Below are positions 34,324-46,801 of a DNA stretch of 64,000 nt, in pieces. Below the pieces are notes generated by a model. That model worked only from the letters and a program-made list of their open reading frames with translations, ran no database searches and was not told the DNA's origin. Every line of letters begins with the position of its first letter. Position 1 is the stretch's first letter. Made by a program: the position numbers and the translations under genes. Source of the stretch: Orbilia blumenaviensis (Eukaryota > Ascomycota > Orbiliomycetes > Orbiliales > Orbiliaceae); contig JAVHNS010000007.1 in NCBI GenBank assembly GCA_036872755.1, forward strand, positions 1,116,001 through 1,180,000. Reading direction: 5' to 3'.

Positions 34324-37300
34324 GACATATGGTTTGTTGGGACGATGGAACGTCAGTAGCGTGTGAGCATCTCGCTGCTACGTTTGTCTCGAGGTGGCTA
34401 ACAATCGTTTTTTATACCATTTTTTCCCTGTCAGTTTCCGTCGTTTTATTTCCTGTGTTGGATATGGAACTTGTACTTTGGGTAGTCTTACTTGGGGCGG
34501 ATTAACTAGCCTATTAGCTATTAGGGGGGATTGTAATGTTTTTTTTGTTTTTTTTAATTGTTTTCTATTTCATATAGCGCATTACTGCTGGCTGTCTTGC
34601 CGAAAGCAACATGGAGACTTTCCTCCCCTTCCTCTGAGATCATGTTAAGTTTAAATTAAATATATGCTGCATCGGTGATGGTCTATCCTCGTTTCAAGGG
34701 CTTCGGAAATATGGTAGAGAGCCGGTTAGCCCTGGTAATAGTAGCTGCTGTGGGACAGGTGATGACCAGAGAATATCCTATTTTTCGACATTTAGACGCA
34801 AAGCACATACGCCCAGTCTAGACCTGAAGATTGTGAACAACCTTTTGGGTCTCTAAAACCCCGCCAGGTCAGTCGATGTCGGTAGAGGGGTCAAGTGAAA
34901 CCTGTACACTAATTGAAACCGGCATATCCTGGATGTTGCAAGCTCCTGGGCGGCTTAGCTCCGCATCATATATTAGTACTACACATGCACAGCGATATAT
35001 GATAATCCATTGTCACGAGCCGCAACCTACATGGATTCTCATATTTTAATCCACTACCCCACATTCGGCTTTAAGTACCCAGATTAGTAATGACTACTAT
35101 GAATTTAAAGCGAAATCGAATTCTGCTAAATTCCATTATATATGCGATTGTATGTAATATCATCCGTTTAGTTGAGTCGATGTCCAACCCAATAAACTTT
35201 GTAAGTTAAGACTGGAACCAAGAATTCCCGCTATAGCCCCGTTACCCAAACCCGGGTTTGTGCCTTAACTTTCCAAAATATGATTTTCTGTCAATTAATC
35301 TATGAATGCAAGCCCCCCCCCTTAAAAAAAAAACTGTCCACTGCCTGGCAGGACCTTCGCAACGAAAGACTTGGTTTTGCTTGAATTGTTGCTTTTTAGA
35401 GCAGTTTTGCGTTGTTTAACAAGCTTTGGTTTCATTGTTTCGAACACTCCTGTGTCTTTTTTCGAACTTTTCGCAAGGAACCTCTTTAAAAAGTAACGAC
35501 TGACGTTACTGATATCATGATGGACTTCCTAGAGATTTAAAGATGAACTTCGTGAAAAGTTACTGATGCGCTATGGGATGGTACCCTGTAAGTACCTCGA
35601 CTCATGATATTGGGAAGCTCGATGCAACCGCTTATACATAGTTGGCGACTTGGCGACTTGGCGGGGCCAATGCATCGACGCTTGTCGAAACGTCTTTATC
35701 TAGTTAGAAGTTGCGAACAGGGACAGATAACCTTAAAGTACATGGAAAGGTTTCGAAAATCGCTTCTTTGTGCGTATAAACTGACTCGTTTTCTTCAAAA
35801 TCGTTGTTTCTGATTGGGGAAACAAAGCAAGGATATATGTTTTAAGGTTAAGAGTTAACAGTCCTGAAAAAAGAAACTTGAAAGTGAACAGCCTTTTTCT
35901 GGAATATTTTAAGAAAGATAGGTTATTCGCAGCCGTTCAACTGACAACGCTGTCATTTTCTGCTCCTGCCCCCGAATAACCTGGATATCTGCCATGCCAC
36001 CTCAAGTAACTAGCCCCCTCTAAAGGCACGACTCAGTACCAGTATGTTGAGGATAAAGGCTTCTCTTTGCCCTTGCTGTTCAATGTTGCAATGCAAATTT
36101 GAAGAAATGGAAACACATTTTAGCCCAGATATTAATATTAATACAGCAGCAAGGCCCCGCGTAATTACGGGTGGGTCCCAAGTCGTGAAATAGCTCCATA
36201 CCAATAACTAACTTCTAGCTATGGTATACCGAATTTAATGATAAAGCGCCCTTGTCCTACAGTCGGATTTATGTATAAAAAAAATCATGAATATCAATGC
36301 TTCTAGCGAATGCTTGCTGCCGATTTTCCGTTCTTGTCCTTTGACTAGTGTGGCAGAAACATTCTGACCACCGATTATGTGCTGACGACGTCTGGCCATG
36401 CATGCAAGGTGTTCCGGTTCGCCTTTCTTCCCAAGATGCACTCGAAGCGAATGCATGAAATGCTATGCGATTTGGGTCTCAATTGGTCGCTTCGAACCTT
36501 AGACTAGGAACCAGAACCCTTCCATGGTCATTAATTAAGCTTATTTTGTTTTTCCGAAGCCACGGGATTAGACGAGCAACAGGCTTTTTGACTAGCAGGC
36601 AGTGGAGCTCAGTGTTACACGCGACTCTCGTCTGATATCAAGACTCCCATGGGTTTTATTACCATTTGCACAATGGTATATGGTGGATTAGGTAAGAATA
36701 AGAACCCAGCGACTATATCCTAGCTCACAAAAGTCCTGTCGACGATAGGAATATATTGCGGCTTTCAGAGATGGAAACAGTCCTATGTATCTCTACATGC
36801 TATCAAATAGAAAATAATGATCCGAATTGCGAGAAAAATATCATTAACCACCAACTCAAAGGGCGATGAAAATTCAATATTTAAATGCGAATAAACACTT
36901 ATGCACACCTTAAAAGAATTAAAGCTAGCGCTAGTCTCGTTAAGCTGGAGGCTGAGCAGTTAACTTGTGAGTTCATGCAGTCGGTCGCACGAATCTAGAG
37001 GTGTGCGTCTTAACGTCTTTTACTCGGAGTAGGATCGAGAAAAAGAATATATGCCGCAACAGAGAAAACGGTTATAACACCCAGGTGTACCAGTTTATAG
37101 AATTCGCCAATCATTTCTGGGCTGCCACGATACGGCGTACTGCATGCGGCAGCACAAGGATACACAGACCACGATCTCTTCTTCCAACCATATTAGGGCA
37201 TATTGCATTTGATCTGCTAACTTGGTGGACGTTTTACGGGCAGAAACTATTTAGTTTTTGATCCGCAAAAGTACTAATGGGGAACGAGGGGGGCAGCCTT

Positions 37301-37643
37301 CGGCATGGCGCTATGCTCGTACGGTATATCAGTTGCACATGAAGCTTATATTGCGGGCCTACACCGAGGTGTATATAAGAGATATGTCAGGTCCCTATCA
37401 CCTCCGCCCCCCCTCCTTTCTTCATCACCGACCACGGCTCGGATTTCACAGCCGGGTAAAGTTGGGGCTTGTCTTTCATTTTTTTTTTTGGTTTTTGTTC
37501 AGTCATTCCTTGGCTTCAAGCCGTACCTTCATTTTTCTTTGACGACTTTCGACTCGTTTTACGATCTTTCCATTTAACGACATCCAGTTCCATCTAACGG
37601 TTGTTACTTTCTATTGTTAAATAAGCTCAACTTACCCGTGAAT
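34324..37643. other. 3.3-kb intergenic region, no gene found
   Basis: This is the longest empty stretch in the window. It is AT-rich with no supported ORF. It contains a C9 run followed by an A run near 35310-35330. The last 250 bases before the WSC gene are T-rich with a TATA box, and the rest is unexplained. A non-coding RNA or a distal promoter is possible but not supported. Confidence 0.5.
37372..37379 (+). promoter_or_regulatory. TATA box candidate for the WSC gene
   Basis: TATATAAG lies about 265 bases before the ATG at 37644 and is followed by a long pyrimidine-rich leader (37400-37575). Confidence 0.4.
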
Positions 37644-39800
37644 ATGCGATTTCTTGTGGAAGGCGCTGCTGCAGCGTTGGCTTTAGCCACGACTGTCACG
37701 GCGGGCCCTATGGTGAACGAGCCACAAATTACCCATCGTAGAGGCCTCCAGATCCAAAAGAGACTCTACAATGGTTGGAATGATCCTTATAGCTGTTGGT
37801 GCAACCAGACCTGCCGGTCCCCCTTCCGTGACTGGAAGACTGTTGGGTGCTTCGAGCAGATGGGTGGTGGTGCTCAGCTTATGCATTACAAATCTTTCGA
37901 CGTGGCTCCGGACAGGATGACCAAGAAAGCTTGCTGGGCCATCTGCAAGGGCCAAGGCACACGTTATGCAGCCATTGGCGGAAATGGTAAAGGGGTTCGT
38001 GAAAACGTCTTTGATAATGAAAGTTGGGTGAAGGATTGTGTAACTACCTACTAACTGATATCTTAGTGCGCTTGCGGTAACGTCGTCAATGCCCGTGGAG
38101 CTCAGGCAGATAAATGCAAGGCTACCTGCACTGGCGACAAGTCTACCAAGGACTGTGGCGGCGATGGTGCCTTCTACACTGTTTTCAAGGATCCTAGCTA
38201 CAAGGACCACGGCTCCAATATCAACTCTTATAACAACGGGTGGGCCCACAAGGGCTGCTTCTGGGATGATAGGGACCGTATTATTAGATATGAAAGTCTC
38301 GTCTCTGATAAAATGACTCTCGAAAGGTGCAAGAGTGTCTGCACTTCTCAAGGTTATCCTTACTTGGCTCTTCACGCTGATGCTAAAGAGCCACGAGGAA
38401 AGCGCTGTAAGTACTTCGAGCAGGAATTTTGTCCACACAACCGGTCATAAGGCCATTTATATATATACTGCTGTAATGTGTGGTTGCTGATATACGGGAT
38501 TTTAGGTTTATGCGGTGGTACTATGAGAAATGGTGCCAGGATTGCTGACCCGAGCGACTGCAATATTCCTTGTGCTGGTAATTCCAAGGAATCTTGCGGC
38601 GGTAGGTGGGCTGTCAATGTCTACTACAACGAAGCTCTCGATAACAAGGAACGCTGCGGTATTCCAATTAGCAAGGACGGTGCTCATGAGGTTGTTAAGA
38701 ACAACGGTAAAACTACGCTGGTAAAGCGTGGCAAGCCTGCGGGCGATGATGATGATGAAGAGGAGAAAAAGGAAGAAAAGGAGGATGAGGAAGGTAAGGA
38801 GGAGAAGGATGACGAGAAGGATGACGAGAAGAAAGAAGAAGAGGATGATGGGGAGGAAGAAGAGGAGAAAGAGGAGCCGAAGAAAACCACCGCCACACTC
38901 ACTGTTACCGTCACCAGGGTCGTCGATAAGAACAAACAGCAAATCACTAAGATCGGCCCAAGATATCCAGCTTATGAAGACAACAGTCTAACCACTGTGG
39001 TATTCAAGACTAAGACCGTCACTAGCGTCTCCCAACCACCTAAAAGGACTACTGCCGTCACTCTTACCCGCGTAATCATCATCAAGACCGAAGGAGGCAG
39101 GCCAATTAAGACCACTTTGATCGTACCTAAGACTGGCAGACCCAATCCCGCAATTGCTACAGTCACCAAGACTATCGTTTCCACTTCCACTCAGGCCCCT
39201 GGCGGTAAGCCTGCTAAACCAACCAAGAAGGAGGAAGAGCCAGAAGAGAAGCCCGAAGAGAAGTCTGAAGAGAAGCCTGAAGAGAAAAAAGATGAGGATA
39301 AGCCGGAAGAGGAGGAACCTAAGCTCCCCGACACTCTTTGCGTCATGCCAGGCGTTCCTCAACCGGTTGCTAAGCAATACAAGGGTGCCAAATACCCACT
39401 TGGTGGCATCAAGGCCCCAGCTGTCTCTTGTCATAATGATAAGGCTAAGCACAAAGCTGGATATCACTTCAAGCTTTTCGTCGGAAAGGGCACTGATTGG
39501 CCAGATGCTGTTTGCCGTATAGATTATGCCCATAGGGCAAGTGAAGTCACTGCTGCCTGTTGGAACGCTTGTATTGAACAGAGGAAGAGCTGTTACACAG
39601 GATACGCCCAGGATGAGCCGGCAAAGAAGAAGGAGTGTGACTTCCAGCAACTGGCCTGCCTGGATGTCAACGACTACAAGAAGAACCTTGCAGATATCGG
39701 CGCCATTGATGCGAAGTACTGTTTTAAGCCTGGTCCACCTTACCCGGTTATCACGAAGCCACTAACTGAGGACCCACCACACAATGAGGGATACCAGTAA
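37644..39800 (+). CDS. Secreted protein with two WSC domains and a charged repeat region, 661 aa
   Basis: Exons: 37644-37994, 38067-38406 and 38506-39800; phases agree. The first donor is GTTCGT, but it alone joins GNGKG to CACGN in frame, as in WSC domains. Residues 1-20 are a signal peptide. WSC domains, Cys-rich modules that bind wall carbohydrate, run from about 66-160 (VGCFEQMGGG) and about 172-275 (KGCFWDD, CLCGGTMRNGARI, CAGNSKESCGG). A highly charged Lys/Glu/Asp region follows (about 310-350), then Thr/Val-rich segments (TVTRVVDK, TLTRVIIIK), a second KPEE-repeat region, and a Cys-containing C-terminal part (about 530-661) that I do not recognise. There is no membrane helix after the signal peptide, so unlike yeast Wsc stress sensors it is probably extracellular. 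It might bind wall glucan or act in adhesion; this is inference. Confidence 0.87.
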
Positions 39801-42216
39801 ATCTACATAACTAGCGATGAGAGAATTTCTGATGAGTAGTAAAAGAGTTATATGGGATACATGTTTATTCAATACCATCTCATCTTGGCGATCAATTGTT
39901 TTATTTGGTTTAGAGAATGTTTTTTTACATTTTACTTTGGGCTTCTATAGGAGCAAAATTCTGTGATATATCGCCACAACTGGGCATTTTGCGAAGATAT
40001 TATAAATACATACCTTTTTCCCGTCCCTATAAGCCCACCCCTATGGAGGCTTGGTTATTTTATCGAGTATACATATAGATATGACTAACTAAAATTTATG
40101 TGATTCAAATCCTTTTGAGTTGGAGTGGCCTAAGGGTTGAAGTTGCGATAGATGGAAGGCCTAGAGCAGTCTGTGGCTATGGATAGCGCCTAGTTAGTTC
40201 GGAAATTTATTTGTTGCATGAGCGGGAATCGAAACGTCTTTACTAGTACTACTAACCTCATATATCTTAATCTTAAGGCCCCACCCCTATGGAAACTCCT
40301 GTTGATTGAAGTAAATCTTTATCGGGTACTAGTGTGGCAAGAGACGACTCCTCAAAATTTAAAAGGGTTGGAACTACTGACGAAATAGCATTGCCATTCG
40401 AATATATTTCTCATCAACAGATTGTCATTAGACAAAGTTTTGTCCTGTTGCCGTGTTGTTGTTGCAAGAATGTTGTGCCACGAGCCTGACCCATGTTTCC
40501 TGTGGGCCATGTGCATGCATGGGTCAAGCTCAAGAGCATGCTACCCAGCAAAGATCTCCTTGCTTCAAAACTACATCTAGCGTAGCCTACACGTTTAACT
40601 AAGTCCTTAGTTGACATAAAAGTCCTCAAACGAATGGCCGGTCGACGGAACGGTATCGGGAACGCAGTTCGGCGGATCAGGCATGTGCAGGGCGCAGGAG
40701 GGAGGCATCCAACCGTCAGTTCGAGTCCCCATCGCTCATTTTCGAATCGTGGTCCTAATCAATATTCTAATATATTAATCGCTTGGATATTATGTCACGC
40801 AGCATCCCAATCCCTTGCGATAACTATATAGGAAATCCCTAATGTATTGAATCAGCATTGTTAGCAATATTAAGGTGTGGCTATTGCATCACCACGCTAC
40901 TGGTCTCAAGCCGGGATCCGGCACGCATTTGCAGTGTTGACGATGGTCAAGCCATCGCCAATTTTTTGGTGTGCCGGCCTCTACGTCATGTTCTTTCTTC
41001 GATGGTGTCGGTTTCGGACAGGGGTTCATGGTGATTCCCAGCAACGATGTTCTGTCAGTGCCTGCGCGGCCCCATGTGGATTGCTGCTTGGTGGCTAAAG
41101 CCAAGTTTTCTGTTGGTCTGATTTTGGGAAAGTGGCAGGGGTCGAATCGTGAGCAGCGGGAATATCGACGATGTCACCTCAGCGGTAGGAGGAAATTGAG
41201 CAATCTTTTTTCACCCCCAATATGGTATGATTTCGCCTGGTTCATGCGATATATGAAATTCCGTACCAGTATCTGTGAAAACTTTCCGCCGATGATCCAA
41301 CTACCATGTTGCTATTGATAGTTTGAACGGTCTAACGTTATGGGAATCACCTTCGATTCGCCGGTAAGACGGCCAAGATCTTACGAAGGAGCGAAGACAC
41401 CCAAGATGCTCTTCGCAGCCTCGCCAATTCACGGCTCCATCGCGGTGGTGCTAGTGATCGAGGAATTTATTGGCTGCATTTCGAGCATGGTAGATTGGGA
41501 GAATTATATGCATGCGACATGGGATGGGATACGGACTAGTAACAAGGGTGGCAGCCAGGCTTGCAGCAATATTTCCGCTCGCATTCGCAAAGGAGTTCGA
41601 CTATTCTGGATCCCAATTCTTCCTCCTCCTCCTCCTCCTCCTTCTTCTTCTCGTATTCCTTTACTATCTCGACTTTTCATCTTTCCGTCGATGTCGGTTC
41701 AGCAACTGTTTTCGCCATAGATACCCATCTCAGTCGCTCGTTACGCTACTTTTAATATCTAATAGAGGTATTTGCTTACCTTATACGCCTAATATAGCTT
41801 CGCATATTTTGAGGCAGCTTCACGTGGAACGAGAGGAATACATACCTGTTTTGGTGTTGCCAACAGCGCAGATTGCCCGAGTAACAGCGCCAACACTGTC
41901 TGTTTACAGCAACACATCGTCCCGCAGAGTCGCTCAGCTGGTCGAATCGCTGTTAGCATCCAGAAACATATCAGATTGACGCCCATTCTATATTTAACAT
42001 TTACTGCCAGCTCGGGGGGAGTTTGCGGCTCCAAAGACGAGTCCTTTCTCATCAACCCCCCAATCGCTATTTTTTCGGCTTTATAGACTGGTCGATTAAT
42101 TTATCCACGCCATTTCGCTCTTACCAGGCTGCGCTGTAAGCTGTCGACAACAAGGCTGAACTGGTCCAAAGATATAATTATAATTCAGCCTGGAAATACA
42201 ATAAAATTTTAGAACT
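39801..42216. other. 2.4-kb intergenic region with a CCT/TCT microsatellite
   Basis: No supported gene. Several ORFs cross 40877-41979 on both strands, without domains. A pyrimidine microsatellite (TCC then TTC units) lies at about 41620-41650. The last 200 bases are the probable promoter of the GH5 gene. Confidence 0.5.
41620..41650 (+). repeat. Trinucleotide pyrimidine microsatellite
   Basis: Runs of TCC/CCT followed by TTC units, giving artificial Ser or Pro runs in the overlapping ORFs. Confidence 0.75.
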
Positions 42217-44455
42217 ATGGCCGGCAGACACTCACGGGAGCACTCCCGTGAGCACTCTCGCTCTCAGAACCGCCGTGGCTCTACCCGTCGAGAGTCTCGC
42301 GACAGATACGTCGATACGGATGATTCAGGTGCAGGGGTTTATCCTAGCCGCCGTGACTCTCGATCTCACGGTCGTCATAACTCTTCCCATCGACACTCCC
42401 GATCCGGTGGGGGCGGGGCAGGGGCAGGAGGGGACGTAAGACGGTCGAGAACCTTGGAGAAGACGCAAAGGAAATCCAGGCCCCCTACTGATGGTGTAAT
42501 CCCGTTAAGTGAGGAGAGTCTCGCGGCCTTTAATAAGGAGGAGGAATATAGACGCAATCGCCATCTTAGCCGTGAGGAGAGGAGGGAGAGGAAGGCGATG
42601 GGACAAACTCGCGAACAGAGAAAGAAGAGACGTTGCTGCATTTGTAAGTTTTTAATAAGATCCGAGAAACTTGGTGCTGGTTATGAGAGAGACTTACATA
42701 TCCGGTTTAGTGTGCATCGTCGCCTTTATTATCCTTTTGATTATCATTCTCGTTCCTGTCGGTGTGTTGGTGATCGGTAAGAACGACGGCTCGCCCGCTA
42801 ACGGAGGCAATAAGAGCGGTGGGTCGAGTGGCGGGACTGGTGGTGGGACGGGCGATGGTTTAGGAGGAAAACCGGATGTCAATCCGAATACAATCCCGGT
42901 GAGTATTTCAAGTTCGGTATTCTGTTAGGATATCACTAATATCAATTTTTTTATTAGACTGCTGCTAAGGGATCCTATTTGGACCCATTCACCTGGTATG
43001 ATACGCGCGACTTCAACACCACATACACCGACGAAACAGTTGGAGGACTATCCGTCATGGGTCTCTTCTCGGAGTGGGACGACAGTGCTCGACCAAATTC
43101 CAACGTTCCACCTCTTGATGAAGAGTTCAAATACGGCGAGGTACCAATGCGTGGTGTGAACGTTGGAGGATGGCTTCTCCTGGAACCTTTCATCACACCA
43201 TCGTTTTTCAGGAAATACGATCTCAACTTGGGCGTCGTTGATGAGTATACCCTCTCAGCGCACCTCGGCGCAAAGGCTACGGCGCAAACCCTCGAAAAAC
43301 ATTACGCTACCTTCGTGACCGAACAAACCTTCAAGGATATCGCGGCAGCCGGACTAGATCATGTTAGAATTCCATATCCATACTGGATTGCCACACCTGA
43401 ACCAAACGACCCATACCTTCCAAGGGTTGGGTGGAGGTACCTTCTTCGAGGTATCGAATGGGCTCGGAAATATGGTTTGAGAGTTAAGCTTGATCTCCAT
43501 AGTATCCAAGGCGGACAGAATGGTTGGAATCATAGTGGTCGCCAGGGTATCCTCGGGTGGATTAATGGGACAGCCGGGGCATCAAATGCTCAAAAGAGTT
43601 TAGATATGCACGATCAGCTCTCGAAATTCTTTGCACAACCACGATATAAAAACGTTGTTACACTATACGGTCTTGTCAACGAACCTAGGATGACAGCATT
43701 GCCACTCAACGAGGTTCTCAATTGGACTACAAATGCGTACGAGATTGTTCGTGGAAACGGCCTGAATGCGAAGATTGTCTTTGGCGATGGTTTCTTGGGC
43801 CTTGAAAATTGGAAGGGACGTTTGGCCGGCCTCGAAGGACTCGTGCTTGATGTGCATCAATATGTGATCTTTAATATTGGTCAGATCGCGCAAACCCACA
43901 CCGGAAAGATCCAGTTCGCCTGTTCGGGCTGGGGCGCCGCGATGTCACAGAGCAATGATCCAACGACTGGCTTTGGCCCTAGCATGGTGGGAGAGTTTGG
44001 GCAAGCAGATACTGACTGTGTGCCATATTTGAACAATGTTGGCGCGGGTTCCAGATGGGAGGGAGACCTCATTTTCCCAGACCCTAGCTCAAGTGTGACG
44101 ACACCAAGTTGTCATAATGGTGTCAACTGCTCGTGTACTATTCCTAACTCCGATCCGAGTAAATGGACAGACCTCTATAAGCAATTTTTGCTCATGTTCG
44201 CTTCTGGTGAGTCTAGTATCTCTCTTCTAGCCTAAGCTTCTATACTAACTATCGGACGTGATAGCCCAAATGGAATCCTTCGAACTGGCTTGGGGTTGGA
44301 TGTACTGGACTTGGGATACTGAAGATGCCTACCAATGGTCATACAAGAAGGGTATCGCGGCAGGGATATTGCCTAAGATTGCCTACGAAAGAAACTTTAC
44401 GTGTGCCGACGCCATCCCAGATTTCGATATCCTAGGATTACCTGAAGGTTACTGA
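42217..44455 (+). CDS. exgD: Membrane-anchored GH5 exo-beta-1,3-glucanase (ExgD type), 684 aa
   Basis: Exons: 42217-42643, 42711-42898, 42958-44206 and 44265-44455; phases agree. The first 140 residues are cytoplasmic, basic and Ser/Arg/His-rich (REHSREHSR repeats). A single transmembrane helix lies at about 144-165 (IVAFIILLIIILVPVGVLVI), and a Gly/Ser linker leads to the GH5_9 catalytic domain outside the cell, so this is a type II membrane protein like Aspergillus ExgD. The domain starts with RGVNVGGWLLLEPFI. The acid/base is E447 in GLVNEPR and the nucleophile is E551 in MVGEFGQAD. It releases glucose from beta-1,3-glucan during wall remodelling. The intron before the helix creates the CCILCIVAF junction. 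All catalytic residues are present. Confidence 0.94.
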
Positions 44456-45241
44456 TGAATTCATGCTGAACCACGCTTTTTCTTTTCCTTTCGCTTTGAC
44501 TTGAACGCCTCATGATGGTTTGTAATACGTATATCCTTCACTTTTTCTTAGTTCTTTCAAGTCTCTTTGCATCGGGGAAGCTGTTTGTGTTACGTCCTGG
44601 GGCACCAGTGCATATACACCCCAAATCCCCTTATTTCTGTAGCTTTTACCCTGTCACCATTGGAGCATATGATAGAATTTTTTTTTTTTTTTTTCTTTAC
44701 CTCTCATTTGGACGTTAAGAGTTCGAACCTTCATGTCTGCTTGTTACCTTTGAGGCGCCCGGGAGTTCCGCTTTTTGCCAACCTTTAAACGCATATGATT
44801 CATCCACTTTCATATCTTTATATATCTTTTCATACATTAAGATATTATATACGAAAAATACACCCAGAGCTGTTATCATATTTCGTTGCCATACATGTCA
44901 TTACATACATGTATACAATTGCCTGTAATCAAATCGATATCCACAAGTCTGTGAATCCAACGTGCCAAGACTCTCGGTTGTGAATAGTCTGTGTTGGGTG
45001 ACACAAGGGATCTGCAAGTTGCTGTGCCAACCCAATCGGGAGGCCACAAGACCTTCGATATCGGCCTAATCTCCGGGTTGTCAAGGGGCATGTGCCTGGC
45101 TTCATCTGATAAAGTCCCAGCCCCCTTACCAAAAATGATATCACTGTCCCAAGCTTAGCTTCTCCCCTTAGTCTCGTTCCTTCTTTCTTCTTTCCTAGTC
45201 TTTCTATCGTCAGCTTCTTCTTCTTGCTAATAACTTTCAAG
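44456..45241. other. Intergenic region with a T tract
   Basis: Nearly 800 bases without a gene. A run of about 18 T lies at 44678-44694. The last 80 bases before the aminopeptidase are CTT-rich. Confidence 0.5.
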
Positions 45242-46801
45242 ATGTACGTCAAGTTCAATCCTTCCGCTCTCCTTCCTTTAGGACTTCTAGTGGGTTCGGC
45301 ATTCTCTTCGCCAGCATTCCCTCAGCAACAGCCACTCGGCCAGGATGACATTTCCGCTGCCATTCGTATCCATTCCAAGAAACCACCAGTAGATGCAGAA
45401 TCGCTTGCCGCTACTATCAAGACTAAAAATCTTCTCGATCGGGCCAAGGACCTTTATACCATTGCTCATATCTCAGAACACGAATACGGACACCCAACCC
45501 GTGTGATAGGATCACTCGGGCATCTCGGAACCGTTAAATATGTTCAGCAAGTTCTGAGCAGCCTCGGCGGGTATTACACCCTCGGGGAACAGGTCTTCCC
45601 GGCTGTTTCCGGCTCCGTATACGAATGGAAGCTTGTACTTGGGCACTCAGACGCTCATGCAAGACCCATGAGCCTTACACCGCCTACAAAAAATAAAGAC
45701 ACTGTATTTGGCAACGTTGTAGCAGTTGCTAACGACGGTTGCTCCGAAAGCGATTTTGGGGCAGACGTTAAGGGTGCTATTGCTCTTATCGAGCGTGGAA
45801 ACTGTTCCTTTGGCCAGAAGTCGGAGAACGCTGGAAAGGCTGGAGCTATAGCTGCCGTCGTCTACAACAACGAACCTGGAAGTCTAAGCGGGACTCTGGG
45901 TACACCACAGGAGCACCACATCGCCACTTTTGGAATTGATAGGGATCATGCCCTACCGGTTTTGGAGAAGTTGAAGGCTGGCAAGGAGGTCGATGGGTCT
46001 GCGTATATCGATTCCGTAGTCAACGTTATCCGGACGAAGAATGTGATCGCTCAGACTGTCCTCGGTGACCAGGATAACTGTGTTATGCTGGGTGGACACA
46101 GCGACTCGGTTGAGGAAGGACCAGGTGTCAATGATGATGGATCTGGGTCGATGACTCTCCTTGAAGTTGCAGTGCAGCTTACAAAATTCTCAGTGAATAA
46201 CTGTGTCAGGTTTGCATGGTGGAGTGGAGAAGAAGAAGGTCTACTCGGAAGCACCTGGTACGCGGAGCACCTGAGCCCCGAGGAGAACAAGAAGATCAGA
46301 CTATTTATGGATTATGATATGTTGGCAAGTGTGAACTTCGCATATCAAATCTATAACGCTACAGACGCTGAAGGTGATCCAAAGGGAAGCGAAGATCTCA
46401 GAAACTTTTATATCGAAGGGTATAAGGGACTAGGAGTGAACTATACTTTTATTCCATTTGATGGACGAAGTGATTATGTTGGATTCATCGAGGCAGGTAT
46501 TCCGGCTGGTGGAGTTGCGACTGGCGCTGAGGGAATCAAGACACCCGAAGAAGTTGAAATGTTTGGAGGAAAGGCTGGAGAGTGGTATGATCCATGTTAT
46601 CACCAGTTGTGTGATGACCTGACAAATTTGGATGAGACCGCATGGACTGTTAATGCGAGGTTGGTATCAAAGAGCGTAGGAAAGTACGCAGAGAGCTTTG
46701 AGGGTTTCCCCGAGAGGACCTTGGACACTGATGAAATCAGGGCAGCCAGAGAGGAGAGTAAGAAGAAGTGGAAGTATAGAGGTAAAAAGTTGATTATGTA
46801 A
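45242..46801 (+). CDS. M28 aminopeptidase with PA domain (aminopeptidase Y type), 519 aa
   Basis: One exon; I chose the ATG at 45242 (MYVKFNPSALL), since the codon upstream in the open frame is not ATG. It removes N-terminal amino acids from peptides, in the vacuole as yeast Ape3 or outside the cell. A signal peptide covers about residues 1-23. A protease-associated (PA) domain lies at about 125-250 (IALIERGNCSFGQK). The M28 catalytic domain follows and keeps the two-zinc ligands: LGGHSDSV, GVNDDGSG, SGEEEGLLG, the Asp region MDYDM, and a final His in CYHQLCDD. The C-terminus ends with a basic stretch (KKKWKYRGKKLIM). Whether it is vacuolar or secreted cannot be told from sequence. Confidence 0.94.
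   Translation: MYVKFNPSALLPLGLLVGSAFSSPAFPQQQPLGQDDISAAIRIHSKKPPVDAESLAATIKTKNLLDRAKDLYTIAHISEHEYGHPTRVIGSLGHLGTVKYVQQVLSSLGGYYTLGEQVFPAVSGSVYEWKLVLGHSDAHARPMSLTPPTKNKDTVFGNVVAVANDGCSESDFGADVKGAIALIERGNCSFGQKSENAGKAGAIAAVVYNNEPGSLSGTLGTPQEHHIATFGIDRDHALPVLEKLKAGKEVDGSAYIDSVVNVIRTKNVIAQTVLGDQDNCVMLGGHSDSVEEGPGVNDDGSGSMTLLEVAVQLTKFSVNNCVRFAWWSGEEEGLLGSTWYAEHLSPEENKKIRLFMDYDMLASVNFAYQIYNATDAEGDPKGSEDLRNFYIEGYKGLGVNYTFIPFDGRSDYVGFIEAGIPAGGVATGAEGIKTPEEVEMFGGKAGEWYDPCYHQLCDDLTNLDETAWTVNARLVSKSVGKYAESFEGFPERTLDTDEIRAAREESKKKWKYRGKKLIM

Noticed and set aside
37683..38438. 251-codon ORF antisense to the WSC gene
   Set aside because: Crosses two introns of a well-supported gene and has no domain.
38508..38947. 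Ser-rich antisense ORFs over the WSC charged region
   Set aside because: They are the complement of GAG/AAG repeats, hence Ser/Phe/Leu low complexity.
40630..40745. Possible tRNA on the plus strand (B-box-like GTTCGAGTCC)
   Set aside because: No matching A box, and the T stem and acceptor stem do not pair.
41340..41979. ORFs of 126 and 155 codons
   Set aside because: Both run through a pyrimidine microsatellite and show no domain.
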